Assembly (NCBI GenBank): GCA_002363385.1
Contig: DEVL01000001.1
Coordinates: 124,001-188,000, forward strand
Direction of reading: 5' to 3'
Source of the DNA: Stenotrophomonas maltophilia
GTDB lineage: Bacteria; Pseudomonadota; Gammaproteobacteria; Xanthomonadales; Xanthomonadaceae
Length of the DNA stretch: 64,000 bases
Below, one piece after another: positions 23,437 through 32,221 of the stretch (within the stretch, counting starts at the first letter, position 1; every line of letters starts with the position of its first letter). The notes beneath the pieces were generated by a model. It ran no database searches and was not told the DNA's origin. It saw nothing but the letters and a program-made list of their open reading frames with translations. The translations under genes and the position numbers were made by a program.

Positions 23437-25957
23437 GCACACCCGAGACGGCCGTAGTGGCGCGGCGTTCGCCACTACGCAACTGCTCGGCGACATGGGC
23501 GGCGGCATTGCTGTCGATGACATTCAACGGCTGCATGCAGTACCCGCAGTCCAGTTCGGCATACGCCATGCCGCGATGACTGCGCAGGAAGTCTGCCTGT
23601 GCCAAGGCCTCGACTTTCAAGCCGGATGCACGATAGGCATTCATTGCCGCCACTCTGGTCTGGAACCGTGCGCGGTCGCCCAGAAAAGGTTGTAGACGCC
23701 TCACGGCAGCCGAGGGGTCACCGGCAGCACGCAGCCGCTCGGCTTCAACCACCGCACGCATCTCATCCAAGCCGGTCGCCCCCCCGGCATCCCGGCCGCC
23801 GTGAACCACGGCCAGGACACGATCACTGATTTTCGCATCGCCCATGCGGATCGCCAGCAATGCGGTGCCCATGGCCATCATCGCGTCTTCGCTGGCATCG
23901 GGGTTGCCTTTGTCAGCCAGTCTTTTCAACGCACTGTCTGCCGCAGCCCGCACACTTTTCAGGGCGGCCTCTTTGTTTCCTGCCGACCATTGGACCGTCG
24001 CCTGCGGCAGCAGATACAGATGCCGATCGAATCCGGTCTCCCGCGCCATCGTATCGATGCCTGCGGCTGCCTCCGCTTCGGCACGACTCCACTGGCCGCG
24101 ATCGGCCGCAATGGAGATGCGCTCCACACCCGCATGACGGTTGTTCGACGATTGAGCGAGATGCTTCTCTGCTTCGGCATAGTTGCGCTCGCTTGCCGCT
24201 ACCGCTGCGAGGTAGCGATGACTGGCACTGCGCCCTCCTGCAACGGCGGTCTGCAGCGCGCGGCGCGCCCTGTCCGGATCACCCTTGGCCAGAGCGATTC
24301 GTCCCAATTGGTCGTAGGCGATATTGGACAGTTCGAATCGACTGTCCGCCGCACGACTGGCATAGGAAAGCGCTTCGGAAAAACGGTTGTCGGTGTACAG
24401 CCAGATAGCGGCATTGTGTTGCGCGGGAAAGTAGTCCGGATACAGGCTGGCCAGCTGCATCCACGCGTCGGCCGCCTTGGACTGATCCGTCAAGGTAGTA
24501 AACCAGGCGTCGAGGTAAAGCTCCTCGCGCGCGGGCAATCGGGGAGAAAGCGCCTTCAGGCGCCGTACCACGACCAGAGCACCCGGCTTATCGACGTCAG
24601 CAACTTTGGCACGTACCTGCCCCATCCAGGCCAGGGCGAAGTTCGGATCCAGCTGGACCGAACGTTCATACATCGACAGAGCACCGCGGTAATCGCCTTC
24701 GGCATAGCGGCGCTGGCCGAGTGCATAGGCCCTCAGCGCATCCAGGCTGGACGTGGTGACCAAGGGCAGCGGCATCGTATCGACCTTGAGGCGGGCCTCG
24801 CTTTCTCCCAACTTGTCACGCAGTTGCGCCGTCACCTGATCGATGGAGCCCAGCAAGGACTGGACGCCATCGCCATCTGCGACGGCGACGGCCAGCGTCT
24901 GCTGGGTGTGAGGCTCGATCACCTCCACACTGATGCGGGAGCGTCCGCCTATTTCACTGACAGCCGGCAAAAAGACCAACTGGGCGCCTGCCCTGAGCGC
25001 AACTTCCGAGGCGGATGCCGCATCCAATGTCGCGCCCGGTTGACGACGCATCAACTCCATGATGCTGCGTGCCTTCATGTCGCTGAGCACATTGACGTGA
25101 CGCGACTGTTCCAGGCTGATGCGGAATGCCTGCTGCAGCGAGTCGTCCAGAAGGGCATTACCGGTGAGATTGCGAACGTCCCCGATGACGACCCAATCCC
25201 GCTCGGCGAACGCGATCGCGGGTTCGGGCCGCAGGAGCATCCAGCTTCCCACGCTGGCGACGACGAGCAGCAGCGCCTCTGCCGCCAGCGCGGCAGGCTG
25301 ACGCCAAAAAGGCACATCACGCCTGGCTTTCGTATTGCCTCGCGGCATGCGCAGGGGTGCAGTACCGATCTCGCCTGCTTCGAACACTTCCTGCTTGGTG
25401 GGAATACCCTTGAACCGCCAACGCCCGTGCGATTTCCACACCAGTCGCTCGCCACGCTCCCCCAGCTCGCCCACCGCGCGATGGGTCAGCGATTCGGCCA
25501 CGGCCGAAAGCAGGATCTGCCCTGGCCGGGCCAGGGTCATCAGGCGCGCGGCCATCGGCTTGGCGAGCCCCTCGACTTCCAGCGATTTGGCGCCGACCTT
25601 GATTGCCTCTGGGCTGTTTTCCCACGTCAGCACTTCGCCTACATGCAGGCCCGTACGGGCGCGCAGCACGAGGTCACGCTGCTTGCCGATCTCCTGCAGG
25701 CCCCGCTGATAGTCCAGCGCAAAGCCGAGACCATCGATGGCCCGCTCGAACAGCAGGAACAGCCCGTCGGAGCGGTCGATCAACTGACCGTTCCACTGCT
25801 GCTGCAGCGCCAGTACCAGCCGATCATGTGCCTGGAACAACTCCGCCGCCGCGGCATCGCCAATCCGCTCCACCAGGATCAACGAGTCGCACAGATCGGT
25901 GAACAACAACGCCCGCATCTGGGGGGCCTGGGTCGACGTTCCGTTGTCGCCGTTCAT
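23423..25957 (-). CDS. Membrane-anchored class III cyclase with TPR region; putative peptide modification system cyclase
   Basis: An 844-residue protein. A cytoplasmic class III nucleotidyl cyclase domain (about 14-165) has the metal aspartates D21 (LLFTDLCDS) and D64 (DRSDGLFLLF), and the beta strand RTGLHVGEV. The helix that normally carries Asn..Arg reads AKPMAARL, with Pro134 in the usual Asn place and R138 kept. One membrane helix (about 221-242) is followed by about 600 extracytoplasmic residues. A TolB-N-like segment (250-385) is followed by TPR-like repeats (about 400-740), e.g. YALGQRRYAEGDYRGALSMY. It resembles Xanthomonas campestris XC_0250, reported as a guanylate cyclase (from memory). 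GGGAG precedes ATG 25957. Confidence 0.82.
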   Translation of the reverse strand: MNGDNGTSTQAPQMRALLFTDLCDSLILVERIGDAAAAELFQAHDRLVLALQQQWNGQLIDRSDGLFLLFERAIDGLGFALDYQRGLQEIGKQRDLVLRARTGLHVGEVLTWENSPEAIKVGAKSLEVEGLAKPMAARLMTLARPGQILLSAVAESLTHRAVGELGERGERLVWKSHGRWRFKGIPTKQEVFEAGEIGTAPLRMPRGNTKARRDVPFWRQPAALAAEALLLVVASVGSWMLLRPEPAIAFAERDWVVIGDVRNLTGNALLDDSLQQAFRISLEQSRHVNVLSDMKARSIMELMRRQPGATLDAASASEVALRAGAQLVFLPAVSEIGGRSRISVEVIEPHTQQTLAVAVADGDGVQSLLGSIDQVTAQLRDKLGESEARLKVDTMPLPLVTTSSLDALRAYALGQRRYAEGDYRGALSMYERSVQLDPNFALAWMGQVRAKVADVDKPGALVVVRRLKALSPRLPAREELYLDAWFTTLTDQSKAADAWMQLASLYPDYFPAQHNAAIWLYTDNRFSEALSYASRAADSRFELSNIAYDQLGRIALAKGDPDRARRALQTAVAGGRSASHRYLAAVAASERNYAEAEKHLAQSSNNRHAGVERISIAADRGQWSRAEAEAAAGIDTMARETGFDRHLYLLPQATVQWSAGNKEAALKSVRAAADSALKRLADKGNPDASEDAMMAMGTALLAIRMGDAKISDRVLAVVHGGRDAGGATGLDEMRAVVEAERLRAAGDPSAAVRRLQPFLGDRARFQTRVAAMNAYRASGLKVEALAQADFLRSHRGMAYAELDCGYCMQPLNVIDSNAAAHVAEQLRSGERRATTAVSGVLTGP

Positions 25958-25970
25958 GCCGATCTCCCGA

Positions 25971-27068
25971 TCAGGGTGTGGCGGTCGCCGAGCGCGACCA
26001 GTGCAATCGGTTGCCGCCCAGGCGCTTGGCCTGGTACAGCGCGTTGTCGGCGCGAGCGTACCACTCGCTCCAGTCGGTACGGGGGTCGATCAGGCACACG
26101 CCGATGCTGACCGGGCACAGGTGCGGCACGCCCTGCGCGCGCCCCATCAGGCCGTGCACGGCGCTGAGGATGAACTCGGCCGCGTGCTGCAGGCTGTCCG
26201 GGTTGACGTGGCGCAGCAGCAGGCAGAACTCGTCGCCGCCCAGGCGGCAGGCAATGTCCAGCTCGGTGGTGACCGAGCGCAGGATGTTGGCCACGCTCTG
26301 CAGCACGCGGTCGCCCGCCTGGTGGCCATGCTCGTCGTTGACCTGCTTGAAGTGATCGCAGTCGATCAGCAGCAGGCCCTGCGGCGCGCTGTCTTCCTGC
26401 GCGCGGCATTCCTGCAGGTACAGGGCCAGGCCGCGCCGGTTGTGCAGGCCGGTCAGCTCGTCGGTGCGCACCAGCTCACGGGTGTGCGTGAGCTGGTGGG
26501 TGGTGACGTAGAGGTTGTCCAGCGCGGTTTCGAGATCGTGGTTGCGGCGGCGCAACTGGCGGATCAGCACCTGCTCGTTGCCCACCACGCGCATGATCGT
26601 GCGGCGCAGGAAATAGGCGAGCAGGCTGGGATCGCGGTCGACCAGGCGCTGGAAATCATCGTGGTCCAGTTCCAGCACGACGCTGTCTTCGACGGCGCGT
26701 GCACCGGCACTGCGCTGGTGGTCGCCGATCAGCAGACCCAGCTCGCCGAAGAATTCATTGGGGCCCAGCGACTTGACCACCAGGTCTTCGCCGAAATCCA
26801 GTTCGATGCAGCCGCTGACGATGACGTACATCGTGCTGCCGGCATGGCCGCGGTGGAACAGGTGCGTGCCTTCGTCCAGCTTGCGCTGGCGGCCGAACTC
26901 GGAGAACAATGCCGACTCGCCGCTGCTCAGGATGGCGTGCACGATCTCAGCCATCGCCTTTCGGTCGATGTCTGTTTCTCGTTCGCACATGATCGCCGCC
27001 GCACCCTTGCCGGTCATTTCCGAACACCCGCTTTCCAGCGCCCCCTGGTGAGCGATGGAGGATAGCAC
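25971..27068 (-). CDS. cNMP-binding domain/GGDEF protein (XC_0249-like diguanylate cyclase)
   Basis: A 365-residue signalling protein. The cyclic-nucleotide-binding domain (about 50-165) has a full phosphate-binding cassette, FFGELGLLIGDHQRSAGARA, with E109 and R119. A coiled linker (about 165-200) leads to a GGDEF domain (about 200-360) with LTGLHNRRGL and intact GGDEF at 277-281. The inhibitory site reads TELD instead of RxxD, so feedback inhibition by c-di-GMP is probably lost. The architecture matches X. campestris XC_0249, reported to bind cGMP and make c-di-GMP (from memory). The gap to the cyclase gene is 13 nt, which indicates an operon. GTG 27068, ATG 27017 and ATG 26990 are alternative starts; none has an ideal ribosome site. 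Confidence 0.88.
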   Translation of the reverse strand: MLSSIAHQGALESGCSEMTGKGAAAIMCERETDIDRKAMAEIVHAILSSGESALFSEFGRQRKLDEGTHLFHRGHAGSTMYVIVSGCIELDFGEDLVVKSLGPNEFFGELGLLIGDHQRSAGARAVEDSVVLELDHDDFQRLVDRDPSLLAYFLRRTIMRVVGNEQVLIRQLRRRNHDLETALDNLYVTTHQLTHTRELVRTDELTGLHNRRGLALYLQECRAQEDSAPQGLLLIDCDHFKQVNDEHGHQAGDRVLQSVANILRSVTTELDIACRLGGDEFCLLLRHVNPDSLQHAAEFILSAVHGLMGRAQGVPHLCPVSIGVCLIDPRTDWSEWYARADNALYQAKRLGGNRLHWSRSATATP

Positions 27069-27177
27069 TCCTCAAAACTGTGCGCCCTATCCCATTTCCG
27101 ACTATTACGCCCCAAAATCGTGAAACGGTGCACGTTCTACCGCCTTCGACCCCGTGAAGACCGGGCTGCGGCACCCG

Positions 27178-27210
27178 AAAAGGGCGGCCAGTCCCCCGAC
27201 TGACCGCCCT
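27178..27210 (-). terminator. Terminator of the aceBA operon
   Basis: AGGGCGGCCAGT, loop CCCCCG, then ACTGACCGCCCT: a 12-bp stem with one mismatch. On the minus strand it is followed by four T. It is 32 nt beyond the aceA stop. Confidence 0.8.
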
Positions 27211-27242
27211 GCTGCCCTCCCTGGCCCCCTGCCCGGACGGGG

Positions 27243-28535
27243 TCAGGCCGCCCGCTCGGCGTTGAACTGCTCTTCTTCGGTGGACCCGCTCAGGGCGGTG
27301 GTCGAGGACTGGCCCTGCTGGATCGCCTGGGTCACCGCGTCGAAGTAGCCGGTGCCGACTTCGCGCTGGTGCTTGACCGCGGTGAAGCCCCGGTCGGCCG
27401 CAGCAAACTCGGCCTCCTGCAGCTCCACGAAGGCGCTCATCTGGCGGCGGGCATAGCCGTGGGCCAGGTTGAACATCGAGTAGTTCAACGCGTGGAAGCC
27501 GGCCAGGGTGATGAACTGGAACTTGTAGCCGTAGGTGGCGATCTCCTTCTGGAAGGTCGCGATGGTGGCGTCGTCCAGGTTCTTCTTCCAGTTGAAGCTG
27601 GGCGAGCAGTTGTAGGCCAGCAGCTTGCCGGGGAACTTCGCATGGATCGCCTCGGCGAACTTGCGGGCGAACTCCAGGTCCGGCTTGCCGGTCTCGCACC
27701 AGATCAGGTCGGCGTAGGGCGCATACGCCAGGCCGCGGCTGATCGCCTGGTCCAGGCCGTTGCGGGTCTTGTAGAAGCCTTCCACGGTGCGTTCGCCGGT
27801 GGTGAACGGCTGGTCGTTGCCATCCACATCGCTGGTCAGCAGGTCGGCCGCCTCGGCATCCGTACGCGCCACCAGCAGGGTCGGCACGCCCATCACGTCG
27901 GCGGCCAGGCGCGCGGCGTTGAGCTTCTCGATCGCCTCGCGGGTCGGCACCAGCACCTTGCCACCCATGTGCCCGCACTTCTTGACCGAGGCCAGCTGGT
28001 CCTCGAAGTGCACACCGGCCGCGCCAGCCTCGATCATCGCCTTCATCAGTTCGAAGGCGTTGAGCACGCCGCCGAAACCGGCTTCGGCATCGGCCACGAT
28101 AGGCTGCAGGAAGTCGATGTCATCCTTGCCTTCGGCATGGTGCAGCTGGTCGGCGCGCAGCAGGGTGTTGTTGATGCGCTTGACCACCGCCGGCACCGAG
28201 TCGGCCGGGTACAGCGACTGGTCCGGGTACATCTGGCCGGCCAGGTTGGCATCGGCGGCGACCTGCCAGCCGGACAGGTAGATCGCATTCAGGCCGGCCT
28301 TGACCTGCTGCATGGCCTGGTTGCCGGTCAGCGCACCCAGCGCGTTGACGAAGTCCTTTTCCTGCAGGTACGTCCACAGCTTCTCCGCGCCCAGCCGCGC
28401 CAGCGAGTGCTCCACGTGCACGGTGCCACGCAGGCGCACCACATCGGCGGCGGTGTAGTTGCGGGTGATCCCGGCCCAGCGCGGGTCGGTGTTCCAAGCA
28501 TGCTGGATCTGTTCGGCGGTCTGCAGGGTGCTCAT
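27243..28535 (-). CDS. aceA: Isocitrate lyase
   Basis: Splits isocitrate into glyoxylate and succinate in the glyoxylate shunt. It has 430 residues, the short bacterial form. The catalytic loop is SVKKCGHMGGKVLVPTREA, with the active-site Cys. WKKNLDDATI and the Asp/Glu metal site region DADAGFGG-like AEAGFGGVLNAFEL are also seen. The start is ATG 28535. It is 52 nt downstream of aceB in the same operon, with a terminator after it. Confidence 0.97.
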   Translation of the reverse strand: MSTLQTAEQIQHAWNTDPRWAGITRNYTAADVVRLRGTVHVEHSLARLGAEKLWTYLQEKDFVNALGALTGNQAMQQVKAGLNAIYLSGWQVAADANLAGQMYPDQSLYPADSVPAVVKRINNTLLRADQLHHAEGKDDIDFLQPIVADAEAGFGGVLNAFELMKAMIEAGAAGVHFEDQLASVKKCGHMGGKVLVPTREAIEKLNAARLAADVMGVPTLLVARTDAEAADLLTSDVDGNDQPFTTGERTVEGFYKTRNGLDQAISRGLAYAPYADLIWCETGKPDLEFARKFAEAIHAKFPGKLLAYNCSPSFNWKKNLDDATIATFQKEIATYGYKFQFITLAGFHALNYSMFNLAHGYARRQMSAFVELQEAEFAAADRGFTAVKHQREVGTGYFDAVTQAIQQGQSSTTALSGSTEEEQFNAERAA

Positions 28536-28587
28536 GTCGAATCTCCAAAGGGAACGGATGCGGTAACAGCAGGTGGATGGATGGCGG

Positions 28588-30234
28588 TCAGTCGAGACGG
28601 TCGTAGGCGGGCAGGGTCAGGAAGTCGGTGAGCTCCTCGCGGCGGCTGAGCGCGGCCAGCAGCGCGATGGACTCGGGGATGCGGGCGCCGCCCGGCAGCG
28701 CGGCGGTATCGCCCAGCCGCGCGGGCAGCTGGGCCAGGGTGGCGTCGAGCAGGGCCAGGTCGATGGCGGTGCCGTCGTCCAGGTGCTGGCCGGGGGTATG
28801 CAGCCACTGCCATAGCTGGCTGCGGCTGATCTCGGCGGTGGCCGCGTCCTCCATCAGGTGGTGGATCGGCACGCAACCGTTGCCGTCCAGCCAGGCGGCC
28901 AGATAGCGCACGCAGACCTCGACGTTGCCCTCGAAACCGGCGCGGGTGATGGTGCCGGTGGGCGCGGCGATCAGGTCATCGCGGCCGACCTGCACATCGT
29001 TGCGCAGCACGCGGTGCTGGTTCGGCCCGGGCATGTGTTCGTCGAAGATCGCCTGCGCGACCGGGATCAGCGCGGGGTGCGCGACCCAGGTCCCGTCATG
29101 GCCGGCAGTGACTTCGCGCAGCTTGTCCGCCCGCACGCGCGCCATCGCCTGCTCGTTGGCGGCCGCGTCGTGGTTGATCGGAATCTGCGCGGCCATGCCG
29201 CCCATCGCATGCGCGCCGCGGCGGTGGCAGGTACGGATCAGCAGCTCCGAATAGGCCTTCAGGAACGGCTGGGTCATGGTCACCTGGCCGCGCTCGGGCA
29301 GCACCTTGTCGGCGTGCCGGCGGAAGGTCTTGATGTAGGAAAAAATGTAGTCCCAGCGGCCACAGTTCAGGCCGACGATGCGGTCACGCAGCGCATGCAG
29401 GATCTCATCCATCTCGAACACCGCCGGCAGCGTTTCGATCAGCACGGTGACCTTGATCTGCCCATGCGGCAGGCCGAGCATGCCCTCGATGTGCGACAGC
29501 GCGGTCTCCCACAATGCCGCCTCTTCCATGCTCTGCAGCTTGGGCAGGTAGAAGTACGGGCCACGCTGCCTGCACATCAGGGTGCGGGCATTGTGGAAGG
29601 CGAACACCGCCGCATCGAACAGGCCACCGGCGATCGGCTGGCCATCGATGCGCACGTGCTTCTCATCCAGGTGCCAGCCACGCGGGCGGACGATCAGCAC
29701 GGCCTGCTCGTTGAACGGGCGCAGCGCGTACTGCTTGCCCGGCTTCCCATCGACCGACGGGCCGGTGTGGGTCAGATCGCCACGCACCGCGCCGATCAGC
29801 GCCTGCTGGCCGGCCAGCAGGTTGCGCCAGGCCGGGGCGGTGGAATCCTCGAAGTCGGCCATGAACACCTTGGCACCGGAGTTCAGCGCGTTGATGACCA
29901 TCTTCGGGTCGGTCGGGCCGGTGATCTCCACCCGGCGGTCCTGCAGCGCCTCCGGCAGCGGGGCGACGTGCCAGTCGCTGGCGCGGATCTCGGCGGTGTC
30001 GGCACGGAAGTCCGGCAGGCCGCCGCCATCGAAGAACGCCTGGCGCGTCACCCGTGCCTGCAGCCGGCGCTGACGCTCCGGCTCCACCGCACGGTGCAGC
30101 GACACCAGCAGCGCCAGCACCCCCGCCGGCAGCAGCGCGGACTGGCCGGCCAGCTGGGTGGTCAGGGCAATGCCGGGGGTGGCCGGTGCATCGGCGGGGG
30201 TGGGCTGGGCGGTAGCGTAAGCGACGGCGGACAT
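28588..30234 (-). CDS. aceB: Malate synthase A
   Basis: Condenses glyoxylate with acetyl-CoA to malate. It has 548 residues, the isoform A length. A TIM-barrel core carries MADFEDSTAPAWRNLLAGQ, LIVRPRGWHL, VLIETLPAVFEMDEIL and GLNCGRWDYIFSYIKTF. The catalytic base region is HHLMEDAATAEISRSQLWQW. ATG 30234 is chosen because CAGGAG lies 6-7 nt upstream; the longer frame runs into the lysR promoter. First gene of aceBA. Confidence 0.96.
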   Translation of the reverse strand: MSAVAYATAQPTPADAPATPGIALTTQLAGQSALLPAGVLALLVSLHRAVEPERQRRLQARVTRQAFFDGGGLPDFRADTAEIRASDWHVAPLPEALQDRRVEITGPTDPKMVINALNSGAKVFMADFEDSTAPAWRNLLAGQQALIGAVRGDLTHTGPSVDGKPGKQYALRPFNEQAVLIVRPRGWHLDEKHVRIDGQPIAGGLFDAAVFAFHNARTLMCRQRGPYFYLPKLQSMEEAALWETALSHIEGMLGLPHGQIKVTVLIETLPAVFEMDEILHALRDRIVGLNCGRWDYIFSYIKTFRRHADKVLPERGQVTMTQPFLKAYSELLIRTCHRRGAHAMGGMAAQIPINHDAAANEQAMARVRADKLREVTAGHDGTWVAHPALIPVAQAIFDEHMPGPNQHRVLRNDVQVGRDDLIAAPTGTITRAGFEGNVEVCVRYLAAWLDGNGCVPIHHLMEDAATAEISRSQLWQWLHTPGQHLDDGTAIDLALLDATLAQLPARLGDTAALPGGARIPESIALLAALSRREELTDFLTLPAYDRLD

Positions 30235-30342
30235 GGCGGACTCCTGCGGTGCGGTTGAGCTCCACCGTGCGCCGCCGCGCCAATATTTGACAAAGCAGTT
30301 ATTGCAATGCCTTACATAAGGTGTGCTTATACTCATTACGCC
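30235..30342. promoter_or_regulatory. Divergent aceB/lysR promoter region
   Basis: This 108-bp gap is A+T-rich at 30281-30340. It contains a consensus-like TTGACA at 30287-30292 and TTACAT about 19 nt on, which could drive the LysR gene. CTTACATAAG (30311-30320) is a perfect 10-bp palindrome, and TGTGCTTATA follows it. Either could be a LysR-type site controlling aceBA. Confidence 0.45.
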
Positions 30343-31308
30343 ATGACCACACCGCGCACGCCAAGTCCCCGGTTTTCCTACAAATCAGACCGGCTCAAGC
30401 CGCTGCGGGCGTTCTGCCAGACCGTCCGCCTCGGCTCAGTCTCACGGGCAGCTGAGGCGCTGTTTGTCAGCCAGCCGGCCATCAGCCAGCAGTTGCAGGC
30501 GCTGGAGCGCGAGTTGGGCGTCAACCTGTTCGAGCGCAGCGGCCGCCGCTTGGTGCCCAGCCGCGAAGGCCAGCTGCTGTATGAGATGGCGCTGCCGCTG
30601 GTGGAGAACCTGGACGGGCTGGAGGCCAGCTTCCGCGACAAGGTGAAGGGGCTGGATGCCGGCGAGCTCAACATCGCGGCCAACAGCTCGACCATCCTGT
30701 ACCTGCTGCCGCGCATCGTGGAGCGCTTCCGCGAGCGCCATCCGGACGTCCGCCTGACCCTGCACAACGCGATCAGCGCCGACGGCACCGACCTGCTGCG
30801 CAGCGATGCGGCGGACCTGGCGGTGGGTTCGATGACCGACGTGCCGGCCGACCTCAGCTACGCCCCGGCCTACCGCTTCGAGCAGGTGCTGATCGCCCCG
30901 CCCGAGCATCCGCTGGCGCACGGCGAACTGAGCCTGGAGGCGATCTCGCAGTACCCGCTGGTGCTGCCGCCGAAACGACAGATCACCTACCGGCTGGTGG
31001 ACCAGGTGTTCCAGCGGCATCGGCTGCCCTACACCGTGGCGCTGGAGGTGGGCGGCTGGGAAGTGATCAAGCAGTACGTGGCGATGGGCATGGGCATCTC
31101 GATCGTGCCGGCGCTCTGTCTCCACGATGCCGACCGCGAGAAGCTGGTGACACGCTCGATGAGCGCGTGGTTCCCGGAGCGCAGTTACGGGGTGATCGTG
31201 CGGCGCGGGCGGTTTCTGTCGCCGCAGGCACGGGCGTTCATCGAATTGATCCAGCCGGACCTGTTCAGTCCGCGCAGCTATGATGAAAGTGGTCATTCCG
31301 AGCGCTGA
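30343..31308 (+). CDS. LysR-family regulator, probable regulator of aceBA
   Basis: A 321-residue regulator. The helix-turn-helix region (about 20-75) contains GSVSRAAEALFVSQPAISQQLQ split over two helices, then LGVNLFERSGRRLVPS. The effector domain (about 100-310) is CysB/Cbl-like in style, with VGSMTDVPADLSYAPAYRFEQ and KQYVAMGMGISIVPALCL. The ATG at 30343 is used; the earlier ATG at 30307 lies inside the promoter palindrome region. Divergent from aceB. The role in controlling the glyoxylate shunt is inferred from position. Confidence 0.88.
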   Translation: MTTPRTPSPRFSYKSDRLKPLRAFCQTVRLGSVSRAAEALFVSQPAISQQLQALERELGVNLFERSGRRLVPSREGQLLYEMALPLVENLDGLEASFRDKVKGLDAGELNIAANSSTILYLLPRIVERFRERHPDVRLTLHNAISADGTDLLRSDAADLAVGSMTDVPADLSYAPAYRFEQVLIAPPEHPLAHGELSLEAISQYPLVLPPKRQITYRLVDQVFQRHRLPYTVALEVGGWEVIKQYVAMGMGISIVPALCLHDADREKLVTRSMSAWFPERSYGVIVRRGRFLSPQARAFIELIQPDLFSPRSYDESGHSER

Positions 31309-31318
31309 CGCACGCCCC

Positions 31319-32221
31319 ATGTCCATCGAACTCCGCCACCTGCGCTACTTCCTGGCCGTCGCCGAGACGCTGCACTTCGGCCGGGCCGCCGAGCGGCTGG
31401 GGATGTCGCAGCCGCCGCTCAGCCAGCAGATCCGTCAGCTGGAAACGCTGCTCGGCGCGCGATTGTTCCTGCGCGCGAACCGTCGCGTGGAACTGACCGA
31501 TGCCGGTCGCGTGCTGCAGGAGCAGGCGCGTGACGTGCTGACCCGGGTGGATACCGCGATCGATCTGACCCAGCGCGCGCAACGCGGGGAAACCGGCGAA
31601 CTGCGCATCGGGCTGACCCGGGCTACGCCGCTGTCCACGCAGATTCCGCGTGCGATCTTCGCCTACCGCCAGCAGTTTCCGCAGGTGCAGTTGAAGCTGC
31701 GCGAGATGAACACCCTGCAGCAGATCGATGCGCTGATGGCCGGCGAACTGGATGTCGGGTTGATCCGCAAACGTGCCCTGCCCGCACCGCTGATGTCACG
31801 CAAACTGTTCAGTGATCCACTCGCGCTGGTCGTGCACGACCAGCATCCGCTGGTGCGTGAGCTGCCGGCCGATGCGGCGGTGGCGCTGCGGCTGTTCGCG
31901 CATGAGCCGTTCGTCGGTTTCCTGCGCGAGGTCGGCGCGGGCATCCACGATCATGTCATCGCACTGTGTCGCAGCGCGGGGTTCACCCCGCGCATCGTGC
32001 AGGAAGCCGGGGAAGCCTCGACCCTGATCAGCCTGGCCGCATCGGGGCTGGGGGTGACGGTGCTGCCTGCCTCCTGCTGCCATATCCAGGTGGACGGTGC
32101 GCGCTTCGTCGCACTCAGTGATCGTGCGGCCAGTTCGGAAGTGCACGTGGCCTGCCGACGCGGCCCGGCGTCGCCATTGATCAGTCACTTCACCCGGCTG
32201 CTGCAGGGCGTCAGCGGCTGA
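31319..32221 (+). CDS. LysR-family regulator (BenM/CatM-like)
   Basis: A 300-residue regulator starting MSIELRHLRYFLAVAETLHF, the classical N terminus of the CatR/BenM group. SQPPLSQQIRQLE is the recognition helix. The start is ATG 31319, 10 nt after the previous LysR stop, so the two may be co-transcribed. Its final 11 nt overlap the 3' end of the convergent MFS gene. Possible targets are the MFS exporter or an unlinked operon; the inducer is unknown. Confidence 0.87.
   Translation: MSIELRHLRYFLAVAETLHFGRAAERLGMSQPPLSQQIRQLETLLGARLFLRANRRVELTDAGRVLQEQARDVLTRVDTAIDLTQRAQRGETGELRIGLTRATPLSTQIPRAIFAYRQQFPQVQLKLREMNTLQQIDALMAGELDVGLIRKRALPAPLMSRKLFSDPLALVVHDQHPLVRELPADAAVALRLFAHEPFVGFLREVGAGIHDHVIALCRSAGFTPRIVQEAGEASTLISLAASGLGVTVLPASCCHIQVDGARFVALSDRAASSEVHVACRRGPASPLISHFTRLLQGVSG

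Noticed and set aside
23801..26110. Long plus-strand open frame (769 codons) antisense to the cyclase gene
   Set aside because: High-G+C shadow frame: it lacks any recognisable domain, and the opposite frame has clear cyclase, membrane and TPR features.
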